Assembly: GCA_963831645.1 (NCBI GenBank)
Contig: CAWHQZ010000014.1
Location: 1 to 64,000, forward strand
DNA from: CAWHQZ01 sp963831645
GTDB taxonomy: Bacteria > Pseudomonadota > Alphaproteobacteria > Rhizobiales > Aestuariivirgaceae
Length of the DNA stretch: 64,000 bases
Direction: 5' to 3'
Below are positions 24,907 to 35,185 of the stretch, piece by piece. Both the position numbers and the translations under genes were made by a program. The notes below the pieces were generated by a model, which was not told where the DNA came from, made no database searches, and was given only the letters and a program-made list of their open reading frames with translations. Each line of letters begins with the position of its first letter. Position 1 is the stretch's first letter.

Positions 24907-26739
24907 TCAGGCAGCCGTGTCTGCTTCGCGGGAACGGCCGGCTCGTTTGCGTTCGTGGGGATCGAGCAGCTTCTTGCGCAGACGGATCGACTGCGGCGTG
25001 ACTTCGACCAGCTCGTCGTCGGCGATGTAGGCAAGCGCGCGCTCGAGCGTCATGCGCACCGGCGGGATGAGCAGCACGGCATCGTCCTTGCCGGCTGCCC
25101 GGATGTTGGTCAGCTTCTTGCCCTTGAGCACGTTCAGCTCGAGATCGTTGCCGCGGGTGTGCTCGCCGACGATCATGCCGGCATAAACCCGGGTCCCCGG
25201 ATCGATGAACATCGGTCCGCGGTCCTGCAGATTGAACAGCGCATAGGCGACGGCCACACCATCGCTGTTCGACAGGAGCACGCCGGTATGACGCGGCGAT
25301 ATTTCTCCGTGATAGGGCGCGTAGGAATGGAACAGGCGGTTGAGAATTGCCGTTCCGCGCGTGTCGGTCATGAGCTCGCTTTGATATCCGATCAGTCCGC
25401 GCGTCGGCGCCAGAAATGCCAGCCGCTGGCGACCGTGTCCGGAAGGGCGCATTTCCCGCAGAATCGCCCGGCGCTGCGAAAGCTTCTGGACCACGATCCC
25501 GGAATAGGCGTCGTCCACGTCGATGATGATTTCTTCCACCGGCTCCTGTTTCTCGCCGGTCCTCTCGTCGAGCCGGAAAACCACCCGCGGCCGGCCGACG
25601 GTCAGCTCGAACCCTTCGCGGCGCATGGTCTCGATGAGGATGCCGAGCTGCAGCTCGCCGCGGCCGGCGACCTCGAAGGCATCGGTTTCGGTCTCGGAGA
25701 CAGCGACCTTCAAGGCGACGTTGCCTTCCGCTTCCCGAAGCAGGCGCTCGCGGATGACGCGGCTCTGCACCTTGTCGCCCTCCTGGCCGGCGAATGGGCC
25801 GTCATTGATGCGGAAGGTCATGGTCAGAGTTGGCGGATCGATGGGCTGAGCTGCAATCGGCTCGTCCAGTGACGGGTCGCAAATGGTATCGGCGACGGTC
25901 GCCGTGCCGAGCCCGGAGATCGCCACGATGTCGCCGGCACGGCCTTCCTCGATGGCCTGGCGCTCGAGACCACGGAAGGCCAGGACCTTGGATACCCGTC
26001 CCTGCTCGATGAGCCGCCCGTCGCGCGCCAAAGCCTTGATGGCCTGGTTCGGGGCGACGCTGCCGGAGCGAATGCGGCCGGTCAGCACCCGCCCCAGATA
26101 GGGATTGGCCTCGATCGTCGTCACCAGCATGCGGAAGGGCCCTTCGTCCACGGCCGGCGGGGGCACATGCGCCTGAATCAGGTCGAAGAGCGGCGCCATG
26201 GAGTCTTTCGGACCCTCGGGCTTCATCGCCATCCAGCCTTGTTTGGCCGAGCCATAGAGAATGGGAAAATCGAGCTGTTCCTCGCTGGCGTCCAGAGCTG
26301 CGAAGAGGTCGAAAATCTCGTTGACCACCTGGACATGGCGTTCGTCGGCCCGATCGATCTTGTTCACGACCACGATCGGCCTCAGGCCGATCTGCAGCGC
26401 CTTCGACAGGACGAACTTGGTCTGCGGCATGGGCCCTTCGGCTGCGTCGACCAGCAGCACCGCGCCGTCGACCATGTTGAGAATGCGCTCGACCTCACCG
26501 CCGAAGTCGACGTGGCCCGGAGTGTCGACGATGTTGATGCGGCGCTCCTTCCAGGAGAGCGAAGTCACCTTGGCCAGAATTGTAATGCCGCGTTCGCGCT
26601 CGAGGACGTTGGAGTCCATGGCCCGCTCGGCGACCTTCTGATGGTCGCGGAAGGCGCCGGACTGGGCGAGCAGGCGGTCGATCAGCGTCGTCTTGCCATG
26701 ATCGACGTGAGCGATGATCGCGATGTTGCGTAGGTCCAT
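24907..26739 (-). CDS. typA: Translational GTPase TypA/BipA
   Basis: A 610-residue ribosome-binding GTPase involved in ribosome assembly and stress adaptation. G1 is AHVDHGKTTL, G3 is DTPGHVDFGGE and G4 is NKID; the EF-G-like domain III and the BipA-specific C-terminal domain follow (LAFLAPTRGLIGYQSEL). Length is normal. It is convergent with folD and about 108 bases downstream of argG on the same strand. Confidence 0.95.
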   Translation of the reverse strand: MDLRNIAIIAHVDHGKTTLIDRLLAQSGAFRDHQKVAERAMDSNVLERERGITILAKVTSLSWKERRINIVDTPGHVDFGGEVERILNMVDGAVLLVDAAEGPMPQTKFVLSKALQIGLRPIVVVNKIDRADERHVQVVNEIFDLFAALDASEEQLDFPILYGSAKQGWMAMKPEGPKDSMAPLFDLIQAHVPPPAVDEGPFRMLVTTIEANPYLGRVLTGRIRSGSVAPNQAIKALARDGRLIEQGRVSKVLAFRGLERQAIEEGRAGDIVAISGLGTATVADTICDPSLDEPIAAQPIDPPTLTMTFRINDGPFAGQEGDKVQSRVIRERLLREAEGNVALKVAVSETETDAFEVAGRGELQLGILIETMRREGFELTVGRPRVVFRLDERTGEKQEPVEEIIIDVDDAYSGIVVQKLSQRRAILREMRPSGHGRQRLAFLAPTRGLIGYQSELMTDTRGTAILNRLFHSYAPYHGEISPRHTGVLLSNSDGVAVAYALFNLQDRGPMFIDPGTRVYAGMIVGEHTRGNDLELNVLKGKKLTNIRAAGKDDAVLLIPPVRMTLERALAYIADDELVEVTPQSIRLRKKLLDPHERKRAGRSREADTAA

Positions 26740-26847
26740 GGGCGGGCCCGCTCCAAACGTACTGCTCTTTAGGGGAACCGGGAGGGGATGTAGCCTCCTT
26801 TGCGGGTAATTTGAAGTCCCTGCGACAAGGCAGGCCGGAAGCGGGCG

Positions 26848-28062
26848 CTAAAGATGTCCTTTGCGCGCCGCCAGACCGCGCAGGCGCAGCGCGTTCAGGC
26901 GGATGAAGCCCTGTGCATCCTTCTGGTCGTAGGCCCCGCGGTCGTCCTCGAACGTGACGAGGGCGTCGAAATAGAGCGACTTCGGCGACTTGCGTCCGGT
27001 AACGATCACATTGCCCTTGTAGAGCTTGAGGCGGACGACGCCCTCGACGTCCGCCTGACTGCGGTCGATCATCGCCTGCAGCATCTCGCGCTCGGGTGAA
27101 TACCAGAACCCGTAATAGACGAGTTCGGCATAGCGCGGCATGAGGCTGTCCTTGAGGTGTGCGGCTTCACGATCGAGGGTCAGCAATTCGATGGCGCGGT
27201 GCGCGTGGTGGAGGATCGTGCCGCCCGGGGTCTCATAGACGCCGCGCGACTTCATGCCGACGAAACGGTTTTCGACCAGGTCGACGCGGCCGATGCCGTT
27301 GTCGCGCCCGGCTTCATTCAGGCGCGAAAACAGGCCGGCCGGATCCAGAGCAACCCCGTCGAGGGATACCGGATCGCCGTTCTTGAACCCGATCTCGATG
27401 CTCATGGCGCGATCGGGGGCATCCTCGGGGGCAATGGTGCGCTGATATACGTAGGCCGGCGGCTCGACCCATGGATCTTCGAGGACCTTTCCTTCCGAGG
27501 AAGAATGAAGGAGGTTGGCGTCGACGGAAAAAGGCGCCTCCCCGCGCTTGTCCTTGGCCACTTCGATCTGGTGTTGCTCGGCAAAGGCGATGAGGTCCGA
27601 GCGGCTCTTGAAGCGCCACTCGCGCCAGGGCGCGATGATCCTTATGTCGGGGTCGAGTGCGTACGCCGTGAGCTCGAAACGCACCTGGTCGTTGCCCTTG
27701 CCGGTCGCACCGTGGGCGATGGCATCGGCCCCGGTCTGCCGGGCGATTTCGACCAGGCGCTTGGCGATGAGGGGACGGGCGATGGCGGTGCCGAGCAGGT
27801 AGACGCCTTCATAGAGCGCATTGGCGCGGAACATGGGGAACACGAAATCACGGATGAACTCCTGGCGCAGGTCCTCCAGGAAGATCTGCCGGATGCCGAG
27901 CATCTCGGCCTTGCGCTTTGCCTGGTCGAGCTCCTCGCCCTGGCCCAGGTCGGCGGTAAAAGTCACGACCTCGCAGCCGTATGTGGTCTGCAGCCATTTC
28001 AGGATGATCGAAGTGTCGAGGCCGCCGGAGTAGGCCAGCACGACCTTGTTGACTTTCTGCAT
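26848..28062 (-). CDS. argG: Argininosuccinate synthase
   Basis: A 404-residue enzyme that joins citrulline and aspartate using ATP in arginine synthesis. The PP-loop is KVVLAYSGGLDTSI (residues 6-19), and HGATGKGNDQVRFE and YQRTIAPEDAP are visible family blocks. Start and length are as expected. It is divergent from the ATP-grasp gene, with about 120 bases between the two starts. Confidence 0.96.
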   Translation of the reverse strand: MQKVNKVVLAYSGGLDTSIILKWLQTTYGCEVVTFTADLGQGEELDQAKRKAEMLGIRQIFLEDLRQEFIRDFVFPMFRANALYEGVYLLGTAIARPLIAKRLVEIARQTGADAIAHGATGKGNDQVRFELTAYALDPDIRIIAPWREWRFKSRSDLIAFAEQHQIEVAKDKRGEAPFSVDANLLHSSSEGKVLEDPWVEPPAYVYQRTIAPEDAPDRAMSIEIGFKNGDPVSLDGVALDPAGLFSRLNEAGRDNGIGRVDLVENRFVGMKSRGVYETPGGTILHHAHRAIELLTLDREAAHLKDSLMPRYAELVYYGFWYSPEREMLQAMIDRSQADVEGVVRLKLYKGNVIVTGRKSPKSLYFDALVTFEDDRGAYDQKDAQGFIRLNALRLRGLAARKGHL

Positions 28063-28185
28063 GCATGCGCCCGGCGGTTGTCGAATGGGCGCGCAATATA
28101 AGAAGACCCGGGCGCCCGCAACAAGTTTGACGCTTCACAGGGGATGGCGTGATGCTGGATACTCGCGTGTCCAAAATGCGAGGGG

Positions 28186-29637
28186 GTGACCGTGGCCAGG
28201 AAAGCCAAGCTGCGCAGTCTGTCCGACATCTACGCGTTCTTCCGCAAGAACCAGACGCCGATCTATTTTCTTTCTCCCACTCCCTACAACATCCTGGGCC
28301 TCGGGCGCTGGATCAACCGTTTCGAATACATCAACTTTTTCGACAGCTTCGACGGCAGTCACCCGAAAACCATGGCGCCGCGCGAGCACGGACCGCACGA
28401 GTTCCGCTCGATCGAGGATGTCAACAACCACCTGCTGAAACACCCGGAAGTGCAGGAGCACATCCGGGCGAAGGGGCCGGGCCTCCTGTTGCTGGTCATG
28501 TTCGACGAAGAAACGGAAAGCCTCGCCAGGGGTCTCGGGCTCAAGATCGCGCTGCCCAAGGTAAAGCTGCGCAAATGGATCGATTCCAAGATAACGACGA
28601 CCCGGCTGGGCAACGAGGCGGGCATCCGAAGCGCGCCCAACGTCCTCGGGCGGGCGCGATCGTTCGCCGAATGCCTGCGCCTCGCCGACAAGGCGAAGCT
28701 CGGCAGGGACCTGGTGGTCCAGACGCCCTACGGCGATTCCGGGCGCACGACTTTTTTCATCCGGACGGAAGCCGATTGGGCAAAAAACGCCGATGTGCTG
28801 GTCAAGGAACAGCTCAAGGTCATGCGCCGCATCAACCACCTGCCCGGCACCGTGGAGGCGGTGGCGACCCGCCACGGCACCCTGGTCGGGCCGCTGCAGA
28901 CCGACATCACGGGCTTCGGCGAACTCACCCCCTATAAGGGCGGGTGGTGCGGAAACGACGCTTTCACGGGCGGCCTGCTGCGCGAGCGCCGGGCGGTGCT
29001 CAAGCTTGCCCAGAAGCTGGGCGACAAGCTCTACAGCGTCGGCTATCGCGGCGCCTTCTGCATGGACTTTCTCATCGATGCGGATTCCGGCCAGGTATAT
29101 CTGGGCGAGATCAATCCACGCATCTCGGGGGCGAGCCCACTGACCAACCTGATCACCTCGACCTATGGCGGCTGCCCGATGTTCATGTTCCATATGCTCG
29201 AGTTCATGGATGTGGACTGGGAGCTGGATCTCGCGCGCGTCCAGCAGCGCTGGTCGGAGTTCGACAACTGGAGCCAGCTCATCCTCAAGTATCCCCATGA
29301 CAGGACCGAAATGATCACCCGGGCTCCGGCCTCCGGAATCTGGCAGATGGATGCGACAGGCGACATCAGGCTGGTGCGCAAGTCGATCGACTGGTTTCTG
29401 GTTTCGGGAGAACACGAGGCCTTCTACCTGCGCGTCTACACGGCCGGCGACTACCGCTACAAGGGCGCCGATATGGGTATTCTCGTTTCGCGCGGCCGCA
29501 TGCAGACCGATGACCGAAAGCTGACCGAGCGCGCCAAGAACTGGGCGAGCGCGATCCACCGGCAGTTCGAGTGTGTTCCGGTCTCCGCGGCAGCCATTGC
29601 CGCGCCGCCGCCGGTCACGACCGCCAAGATGTATTGA
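28186..29637 (+). CDS. ATP-grasp protein of unknown function, biotin-carboxylase-like
   Basis: A 483-residue protein with an ATP-grasp fold: nucleotide-binding strand VVQTPYGDSGRTTFFI (about residue 180), EQLKVMRRINHLPG, and the metal-binding segment MDFLIDADSGQVYLGEINPRISG (about 287-309) whose Glu and Asn are typical Mg-ATP ligands. Such enzymes couple ATP to ligation of a carboxylate with an amine or thiol. The N-terminal 100 residues (YFLSPTPYNILGLGRW) are not from a family I recognise. GTG start after GAGGGG. Divergent from argG; no operon partner suggests its substrate. Confidence 0.65.
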   Translation: MTVARKAKLRSLSDIYAFFRKNQTPIYFLSPTPYNILGLGRWINRFEYINFFDSFDGSHPKTMAPREHGPHEFRSIEDVNNHLLKHPEVQEHIRAKGPGLLLLVMFDEETESLARGLGLKIALPKVKLRKWIDSKITTTRLGNEAGIRSAPNVLGRARSFAECLRLADKAKLGRDLVVQTPYGDSGRTTFFIRTEADWAKNADVLVKEQLKVMRRINHLPGTVEAVATRHGTLVGPLQTDITGFGELTPYKGGWCGNDAFTGGLLRERRAVLKLAQKLGDKLYSVGYRGAFCMDFLIDADSGQVYLGEINPRISGASPLTNLITSTYGGCPMFMFHMLEFMDVDWELDLARVQQRWSEFDNWSQLILKYPHDRTEMITRAPASGIWQMDATGDIRLVRKSIDWFLVSGEHEAFYLRVYTAGDYRYKGADMGILVSRGRMQTDDRKLTERAKNWASAIHRQFECVPVSAAAIAAPPPVTTAKMY

Positions 29638-29700
29638 CATGACGGCCGTCGACCGGGCCGTTCTCCGCAAACAAGAATCCACCGATCGAGATGCGGAGAG

Positions 29701-31213
29701 CTACTCATTGTCGACGATGGTCACGTCTCCGATAGTGACCAATCCGGTGCCATAGGCGAAGTCGTTTTCCCCTGCCGTCGGCGACGATGAAGCTCACGAT
29801 GTCGGGCGTGCCTCCTCCACGGTTGTCCACGAGCATGAGCCAAAGCCGGCATCCCTCTATGTCATCATCACGTGCCTTGCAGGGTCCGCTGAGAAAGACG
29901 GTTGGCGCCGCAGCGCTGCCGAGCGAGGTCAGCTGGTCAAGCTCGGTGGCATGGACCCTGCCCTTGACAGCCGTGTCAGTCAGCTTTGCAGGGTCGATCT
30001 CGAGGTTGAAGACGTTCGTCTTGCCGTTGTCGCAGCTGACACTGACGGTGACCTGGAACTCACCTGGGTGATTTTCGTCCTTGCGGCTGGCGATCGAGCC
30101 ATCCATCTTTCCGTTCACGGATTGATTCCTGCAGGCCACGATCTGCGGAACGGCAAGCGGTTGCGCCTCCTGGTGGGTCACCCAGAGACCCTGTCCGGCG
30201 GCATATACAGCGGAGGGGTTTTTGGGATCGACCACGATGTGTCGTGTGGATCCGGGAAATCCGGCTCCGAGCATGCTCCAGTTCGCACCTGCGTCGGGGC
30301 TCCTGTAGGCGCCGTCTGCCAGTCCTGCATAGACGACAGACGGGTTGCTCGGATCGATGGCCAAAGACGTGTATTGACCATAAGGCGGGAGCGGCAGCCC
30401 TTCGCTGATATCGATCCACTGCTGTCCGCCATTCGTGGACTTGAAAATGCCGTTGGCGACCCGGGCATAGAGGATCTGAGGGTTTGTCGGGTCCATCACC
30501 AGGGGTCTGACATCGTAGGGTTCGTTGTAGATGACCCCCAGAATGCTCCAGGTGATTCCACCATCGGTGCTCTTGTCGACATCTGCATTATGGTCCCCGA
30601 GATAGAGGGTGGACGTATCCGCCGGGTGAATTAGCAGGGAGGACAAGCCGGAATCACTGTCACGGATCCTGTTCCAGCTTTTGCCGCCATCGATGCTTTT
30701 GAGGAGATAGCCGGGGGTCACGCCATAGACGATCGAGGGGGCAGACGGATCGATCACAATCGATGTCAGTCCGTGATAGGCGAGCAATGTGGAGGCGTCA
30801 CTGATCACCTGCCAGGTCTGCCCACCGTCCTGGCTCTTGTAGGTTTTTCCCTGGTAGGCGCCCCATGACGCATAGACCATGGATGAGTTTGTGGGATCGA
30901 TGGCCAGAGTGTTCGCATAGACGTTCTCGGCAGACTTCCATGTCACGCCGCCATCCGTGCTCTTGAAGATACGGTTGCTTTCGGTTGCTACGAAGAGAGT
31001 GGAAGGTTTTTCCTGATCCATGACCAGGGCCGTTATGCCTTCGCCCTCGAACCCCAGCAGCCGCCAGGAAATGCCGGATGCAGCCCCCTGCGACAGGGCT
31101 GCCAACGCGCAGGCGACCAGAATGACGAGCCTGGTCGTTGCAAAGAAGAAGCGGCGGAACGGCCTCTCGGTTCGAAGAACGTTGCGATTTTGCATGTGCG
31201 CTACCCAATCCAT
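29701..31213 (-). CDS. Secreted beta-propeller protein with BNR-type repeats
   Basis: About 500 residues: an N-terminal hydrophobic signal (RLVILVACALAALSQG), then at least six repeats of the form Y-KS-DGG-W (FKSTDGGVTW, YKSQDGGQTW, LKSIDGGKSW, DKSTDGGITW), like sialidase/Ycf48-type propellers, then a C-terminal domain of about 130 residues. The open frame ends at 29705, but one extra base in the GGGGAAAA run near 29765-29772 hides an ending DFAYGTGLVTIGDV that stops at 29701. Alternative start ATG 31195. No ribosome binding site is clear. Function unknown, probably extracytoplasmic. Confidence 0.65.
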
Positions 31214-31284
31214 GAGTGTCGATGGCTTGCCATCATCGCACTGGCGAGCCTGGAAGCGGATAATCTATTGCATGCGCGCTATAT

Positions 31285-32190
31285 TTACTTCACGAAACTG
31301 CGGCGGCCCGGCAACGGAGTGACGTTATGCACGGGCACGTCCGGGCGGCGCGGCTGAGCGATGGGACCGAGGCTTGCGAGATAAGCGCCGTCGCCTAGCT
31401 TCCTGTCGTAGACGGTGAACTCGGCCGGCCGATCACGGAAGCTCTTCAGCATCTGCCCGAGACCGCGCATGCCGTTGCTGCGCGAGCGCCGGACCTGCTC
31501 GAGATCGATCTCCACCGGAATGATCTGCTCGGTCGTATCGCCGCGATAGAGTTGCCGGCCGGCGGGATCGAATACCGCCAATTCGCCGTTGCCGCCGGCG
31601 CCGAGGCCGTTCACGTCGAAGACGTAACACTGGAACATCGCCGCGGTCGCATGGGAGATGACGAGGTCGATGTCGCGGTCGATAGTGTGGGTCAGCACGG
31701 GGTGAAGAATGACCTCCACTCCCGAGGCGGTCAGCTGGCGGGAGGTTTCCGGAAACCAGGTATCATAGCAGTTGAGGATGCCGAACCTGCCGACCTCTTC
31801 GACGTCGAAGGCGAGAAACTCGCTGCCGGCGGCGACGCCCTGCTCGAGCGGGACGAAGGGGAACATTTTTCGGTAGCGTCCGATAATGCCGCCGTCGGGC
31901 CCCATGACCGACGTCGTGTTGAAGATGGCGCCGTCGCGCCGTTCGTACATGGAGCCGTTGATGAGCCAGATGCGATGCTTGCGGGCCATCTCCTGGAACT
32001 GCTCCTCGGCCATCCCGGGCAGCGGCTGAGCATGCTGGAGCAGGGGACCGAAACAGGCCAGCTCGGAAAACAGCGCCATCTGCACCCACGGAAAGAGATG
32101 CATGGTGAGATCGAGGCGCTGGCGCATGGCGTCGATGTTCGAACCATGTCCGAGGTTCATCTGGATGCCGGCGATGGCGAATGGTTTCAT
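31285..32190 (-). CDS. Carbon-nitrogen hydrolase (nitrilase family)
   Basis: A 301-residue cytoplasmic amidase of the nitrilase superfamily. The catalytic triad is readable: Glu in LFSELACFG (about 43), Lys in YRKMFPFVP (about 108) and Cys in LNCYDTWFPE (about 141). The substrate is some amide or carbamoyl compound and cannot be specified. It sits about 50 bases from rlmN on the same strand and may share its transcript. Confidence 0.85.
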   Translation of the reverse strand: MKPFAIAGIQMNLGHGSNIDAMRQRLDLTMHLFPWVQMALFSELACFGPLLQHAQPLPGMAEEQFQEMARKHRIWLINGSMYERRDGAIFNTTSVMGPDGGIIGRYRKMFPFVPLEQGVAAGSEFLAFDVEEVGRFGILNCYDTWFPETSRQLTASGVEVILHPVLTHTIDRDIDLVISHATAAMFQCYVFDVNGLGAGGNGELAVFDPAGRQLYRGDTTEQIIPVEIDLEQVRRSRSNGMRGLGQMLKSFRDRPAEFTVYDRKLGDGAYLASLGPIAQPRRPDVPVHNVTPLPGRRSFVK

Positions 32191-32238
32191 GGCTTCTCCA
32201 GTCGTTGCCGGCCCGGGGACGAGGACGGACCGCTATGG

Positions 32239-33315
32239 TCAGGTTGCGGGGCGGCTTTCGGCGACCGCCGGCGCGGCTGCCAGCCGCTGTCTGGCGGTGA
32301 GCCGCTCGGATGCGGACTTGAGCTGGCCGCAGGCAGCCATGATGTCGCGGCCGCGCGGGGTGCGCACCGGGCTTGCGTAACCGGCCTTGTTCAGAATCTC
32401 GGCGAACCGCTCGATGGTCTCCCAGTCCGAGCAGGTGAAAGATGAGCCCGGCCACGGGTTGAACGGAATGAGATTGACCTTGGCCGGGATGCCGCGGAGC
32501 AACCGTACCAGCCGCTTGGCATCCGCGAGACTGTCGTTCACGTCCTTGAGCATGACGTATTCGAAGGTGATCCGCCGGGCGTTCGAAAGTCCCGGATAGG
32601 CGCGGCAGGCCGCAAGGAGCTCGGCAATTGGATACTTCCGGTTGAGCGGCACGAGCTTGTCGCGAACCGCATCGGTCGTCGCGTGCAGCGAAACAGCCAG
32701 CATGGCGCCGATCTCGGCGCCCGCCCGTACGATCTGCGGCGCCACGCCCGAGGTCGAAAGCGTAATCCGCCGCTTGGAAAGCGCGATGCCCTCGCCATCG
32801 GCGGCAATCTGCACTGCCGCCTTCACGCTGTCGAAATTGTACAAGGGCTCGCCCATGCCCATGAGCACGACGTTGGTGATGTAGCGCCCACCGGCGGGAG
32901 GATGCGGGCTGGCGGCGAGCTGGTGGGGCCACTCCTCGAGCCGGTCGCGGGCGCTCAGAATCTGGCCCACGATCTCACCGGCGGTGAGGTTGCGCACGAG
33001 TCTCTGGGTGCCGGTATGGCAGAATGTGCAGGTAAGCGTGCAGCCGACCTGGCTCGATATGCACAGCGTGCCGCGATCCTCCTCGGGAATGTAGACGGTT
33101 TCGATCTCCTGGCGGCGGCCGTCGGCATCGGGCGCCAGGCGCAGCAGCCACTTGCGGGTGCCGTCACTCGACACCTGCTCGGTCACGATCTCGGGCCGGG
33201 CAAGCGTGAAATGCCGCGCCAGCTCGCCGCGCAGATCCTTGGCGATGTCGGTCATCGCATCGAAGCGGGCCAGCCCGCGATGATAGACCCAGCGCCAGAC
33301 CTGCGAGGCGCGCAT
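32239..33315 (-). CDS. rlmN: 23S rRNA (adenine2503-C2)-methyltransferase RlmN, N-terminus out of frame
   Basis: A radical-SAM enzyme methylating A2503 of 23S rRNA and A37 of some tRNAs. The cluster motif is CTLTCTFC, and the second catalytic Cys is in MAACGQL near the C terminus. The frame starts at ATG 33315, but codons upstream read on in frame as VGLTRDELAAA and AERQRR, the normal RlmN N terminus, with no start codon. The natural ATGATG at 33440-33445 is out of frame because of a third copy of a TTGA repeat. With two copies the protein would be about 40 residues longer. Confidence 0.88.
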   Translation of the reverse strand: MRASQVWRWVYHRGLARFDAMTDIAKDLRGELARHFTLARPEIVTEQVSSDGTRKWLLRLAPDADGRRQEIETVYIPEEDRGTLCISSQVGCTLTCTFCHTGTQRLVRNLTAGEIVGQILSARDRLEEWPHQLAASPHPPAGGRYITNVVLMGMGEPLYNFDSVKAAVQIAADGEGIALSKRRITLSTSGVAPQIVRAGAEIGAMLAVSLHATTDAVRDKLVPLNRKYPIAELLAACRAYPGLSNARRITFEYVMLKDVNDSLADAKRLVRLLRGIPAKVNLIPFNPWPGSSFTCSDWETIERFAEILNKAGYASPVRTPRGRDIMAACGQLKSASERLTARQRLAAAPAVAESRPAT

Positions 33316-33426
33316 CCGGCGCTGCCGCTCCGCAACGCCGGCGCGTGCGGTTGCAGCGGCAAGCTCATCGCGGGTGAGCCCGACGATGGGCGTGAGAGTC
33401 GTCGACGCACTGGCGCGCGGAAGGGG

Positions 33427-33438
33427 TTGATTGATTGA
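33427..33438. repeat. Tetranucleotide repeat (TTGA)3 at rlmN 5' end
   Basis: Three tandem TTGA units (TCAA on the coding strand) lie directly after the putative ATGATG start of rlmN. Removal of one unit puts that start in frame with the gene. Such repeats can slip during replication, but three units is short for phase variation. Confidence 0.6.
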
Positions 33439-33554
33439 TCATCATCCGGGGGTCGCAAAACCAATCGTTTGAATATGTTCCTGCCTGAAACGTGATTCAA
33501 GCTGCGGAACAGGTGTCGGAGGGTTCGACGTGGCGCCAGAGCCGGAACGCTAGC

Positions 33555-34073
33555 CTATTCCTTGCAGGCTTCGTCGATCTTGTCGACCGCGGCCGAGACG
33601 CCTTCGAGCGAATAGTGATCGGTCGTCGAGGTGCCGCGCCAGGACTGACCCGTGAGCGACATGTCGGCGCCTTTCTTCAGGGCGCCGATGATCTCCTTGT
33701 CATGCTCCTTGTCCCTCGACCAGGCGCCGTCGCCGACGGTGAACAGGTCATAGGTCTTCGGCCCGACGACGAGCTGCGCCGTGCTCTCCTTTTTGAACGG
33801 GTAACCGATGATCGTCGAGATCTGATTGCGCTCGCCCTGCTTCGGCCGGTTGGTGATCAGAAAAAATACCGGGTCACGATTGACGCCTTCGGGCTCCGAT
33901 GCCTTGGGCTTGGCTACCGCATAGCAAACCTTGCCCTGGCTGGAATTGTAGGTGTATGCCTCCCAACCCTCGAAGGCGCCGAGCTTCTCCGGTTCGGATG
34001 CAGCGGCGCTGCCTGCCAGCAGCCCGGTGACCGCCAGTGCGTGAATCAGGGCAGGTGTTTTGATCATGGTCAT
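33555..34073 (-). CDS. Invasion-associated locus B (IalB) family protein
   Basis: A 172-residue secreted protein with a signal peptide (ALIHALAVTGLLAGSAAAS) and the IalB fold features WEAYTYNSSQGKVCYAVAKPK, FFLITNRP and YSLEGVSAAVDKIDEAC. The two Cys may form a disulfide. IalB proteins are common in Rhizobiales; despite the name most are not virulence factors, and their periplasmic role is unclear. A second ATG at codon 3 is equally possible. Confidence 0.82.
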   Translation of the reverse strand: MTMIKTPALIHALAVTGLLAGSAAASEPEKLGAFEGWEAYTYNSSQGKVCYAVAKPKASEPEGVNRDPVFFLITNRPKQGERNQISTIIGYPFKKESTAQLVVGPKTYDLFTVGDGAWSRDKEHDKEIIGALKKGADMSLTGQSWRGTSTTDHYSLEGVSAAVDKIDEACKE

Positions 34074-34202
34074 GCCGTCATGATTCGCTTCGCATGAAGT
34101 TTGTTACATGTCGCCGGACGGACAACAAGCCAATGGACCCGGCGGACCCACAGCATATCTAGTCATGACCTTGACCAGATTTGGGCAGGCAAGCTCCCAC
34201 CG

Positions 34203-35177
34203 ATGAAAGCGCTTCTGTGCAAGGCCTTGGGGCCGCCCGAGAATCTGGTCACCGAAGAGCTTCCCAGCCCGGCCCCCGAACCCGATGAAGTGGTGATCAG
34301 GGTCAAGGCGGCGGCGCTCAACTTCTTCGACACGCTCCTCATCGCCGGCAAATATCAGGTTCGGCCGGCACTGCCGTTTTCACCGGCCGCGGAAATTGCC
34401 GGCCATGTGGCCCGCCTCGGCAGCGCTGTGGAACTGTTCAGCGTCGGCGAGCGTGTGTTCGCCTACGTGGGCTGGGGCGGGGCCCGGGAGGAAGTGGCGG
34501 TCAAAGCCGACCGCGTCATCGCCATACCGGCGGGTGTAGCCGAGGTCGAGGCCGCCACCCTGCATGTGACCTATGGCACGACGATGCTGGCGCTCGCCGA
34601 CCGCGCGCAACTGCAGCCGGGGGAGACGCTGGCGGTGCTGGGGGCATCCGGGGGCACCGGCCAGGCGGCCATCGAAATCGGAAAGTTGCTGGGCGCCAGG
34701 GTAATCGCCTGCGCCTCATCGGACGACAAACTCGCGTTCTGCCGGACGCGGGGCGCCGATGTCGGCATCAATACCTCGCACGGTGATCTGAGAGCGGCCC
34801 TCAGGGAGGCGAGCGGCGGGGAAGGCGTCGATGTGATCTACGATTCCGTCGGCGGCCCATTGAGCGAACCTGCGTTTCGCTCACTCGCCTGGAACGGCCG
34901 CCATCTGGTAGTCGGATTCGCCTCGGGCGACATACCGAAGATGCCGCTCAATCTGCCGCTGCTCAAGGGCGCGAGCCTCATCGGGGTGTATTGGGGCGAA
35001 ACCGTGAAACGTGAGCCGCACAAGGTGCGCGCCAACATGCAGCGCATCGTCACGTGGGTGCAGGACGGCCGGATCCGGCCGTACATTCACGGCGCCTACA
35101 GGCTCGAGCAGGCGGCAGACGCTTTTGGCGCGATCAGCCGCCGGGAGGTCAAGGGCAAGGTCGTGCTGGTGATGTAG
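34203..35177 (+). CDS. NADPH:quinone oxidoreductase family protein
   Basis: A 324-residue medium-chain dehydrogenase/reductase without the catalytic zinc ligands. GroES-like N domain (AALNFFDTLLIAGKYQ), Rossmann motif VLGASGGTGQAAIE with NADPH preference, and a C-terminal signature QAADAFGAISRREVKGKVV. Relatives reduce quinones or enoyl compounds. The internal ATG at 34203 begins the family match; the frame start at 34101 is upstream of it. Isolated on the plus strand, convergent with the YkvA gene. Confidence 0.85.
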   Translation: MKALLCKALGPPENLVTEELPSPAPEPDEVVIRVKAAALNFFDTLLIAGKYQVRPALPFSPAAEIAGHVARLGSAVELFSVGERVFAYVGWGGAREEVAVKADRVIAIPAGVAEVEAATLHVTYGTTMLALADRAQLQPGETLAVLGASGGTGQAAIEIGKLLGARVIACASSDDKLAFCRTRGADVGINTSHGDLRAALREASGGEGVDVIYDSVGGPLSEPAFRSLAWNGRHLVVGFASGDIPKMPLNLPLLKGASLIGVYWGETVKREPHKVRANMQRIVTWVQDGRIRPYIHGAYRLEQAADAFGAISRREVKGKVVLVM

Positions 35178-35185
35178 CGGGTCGT

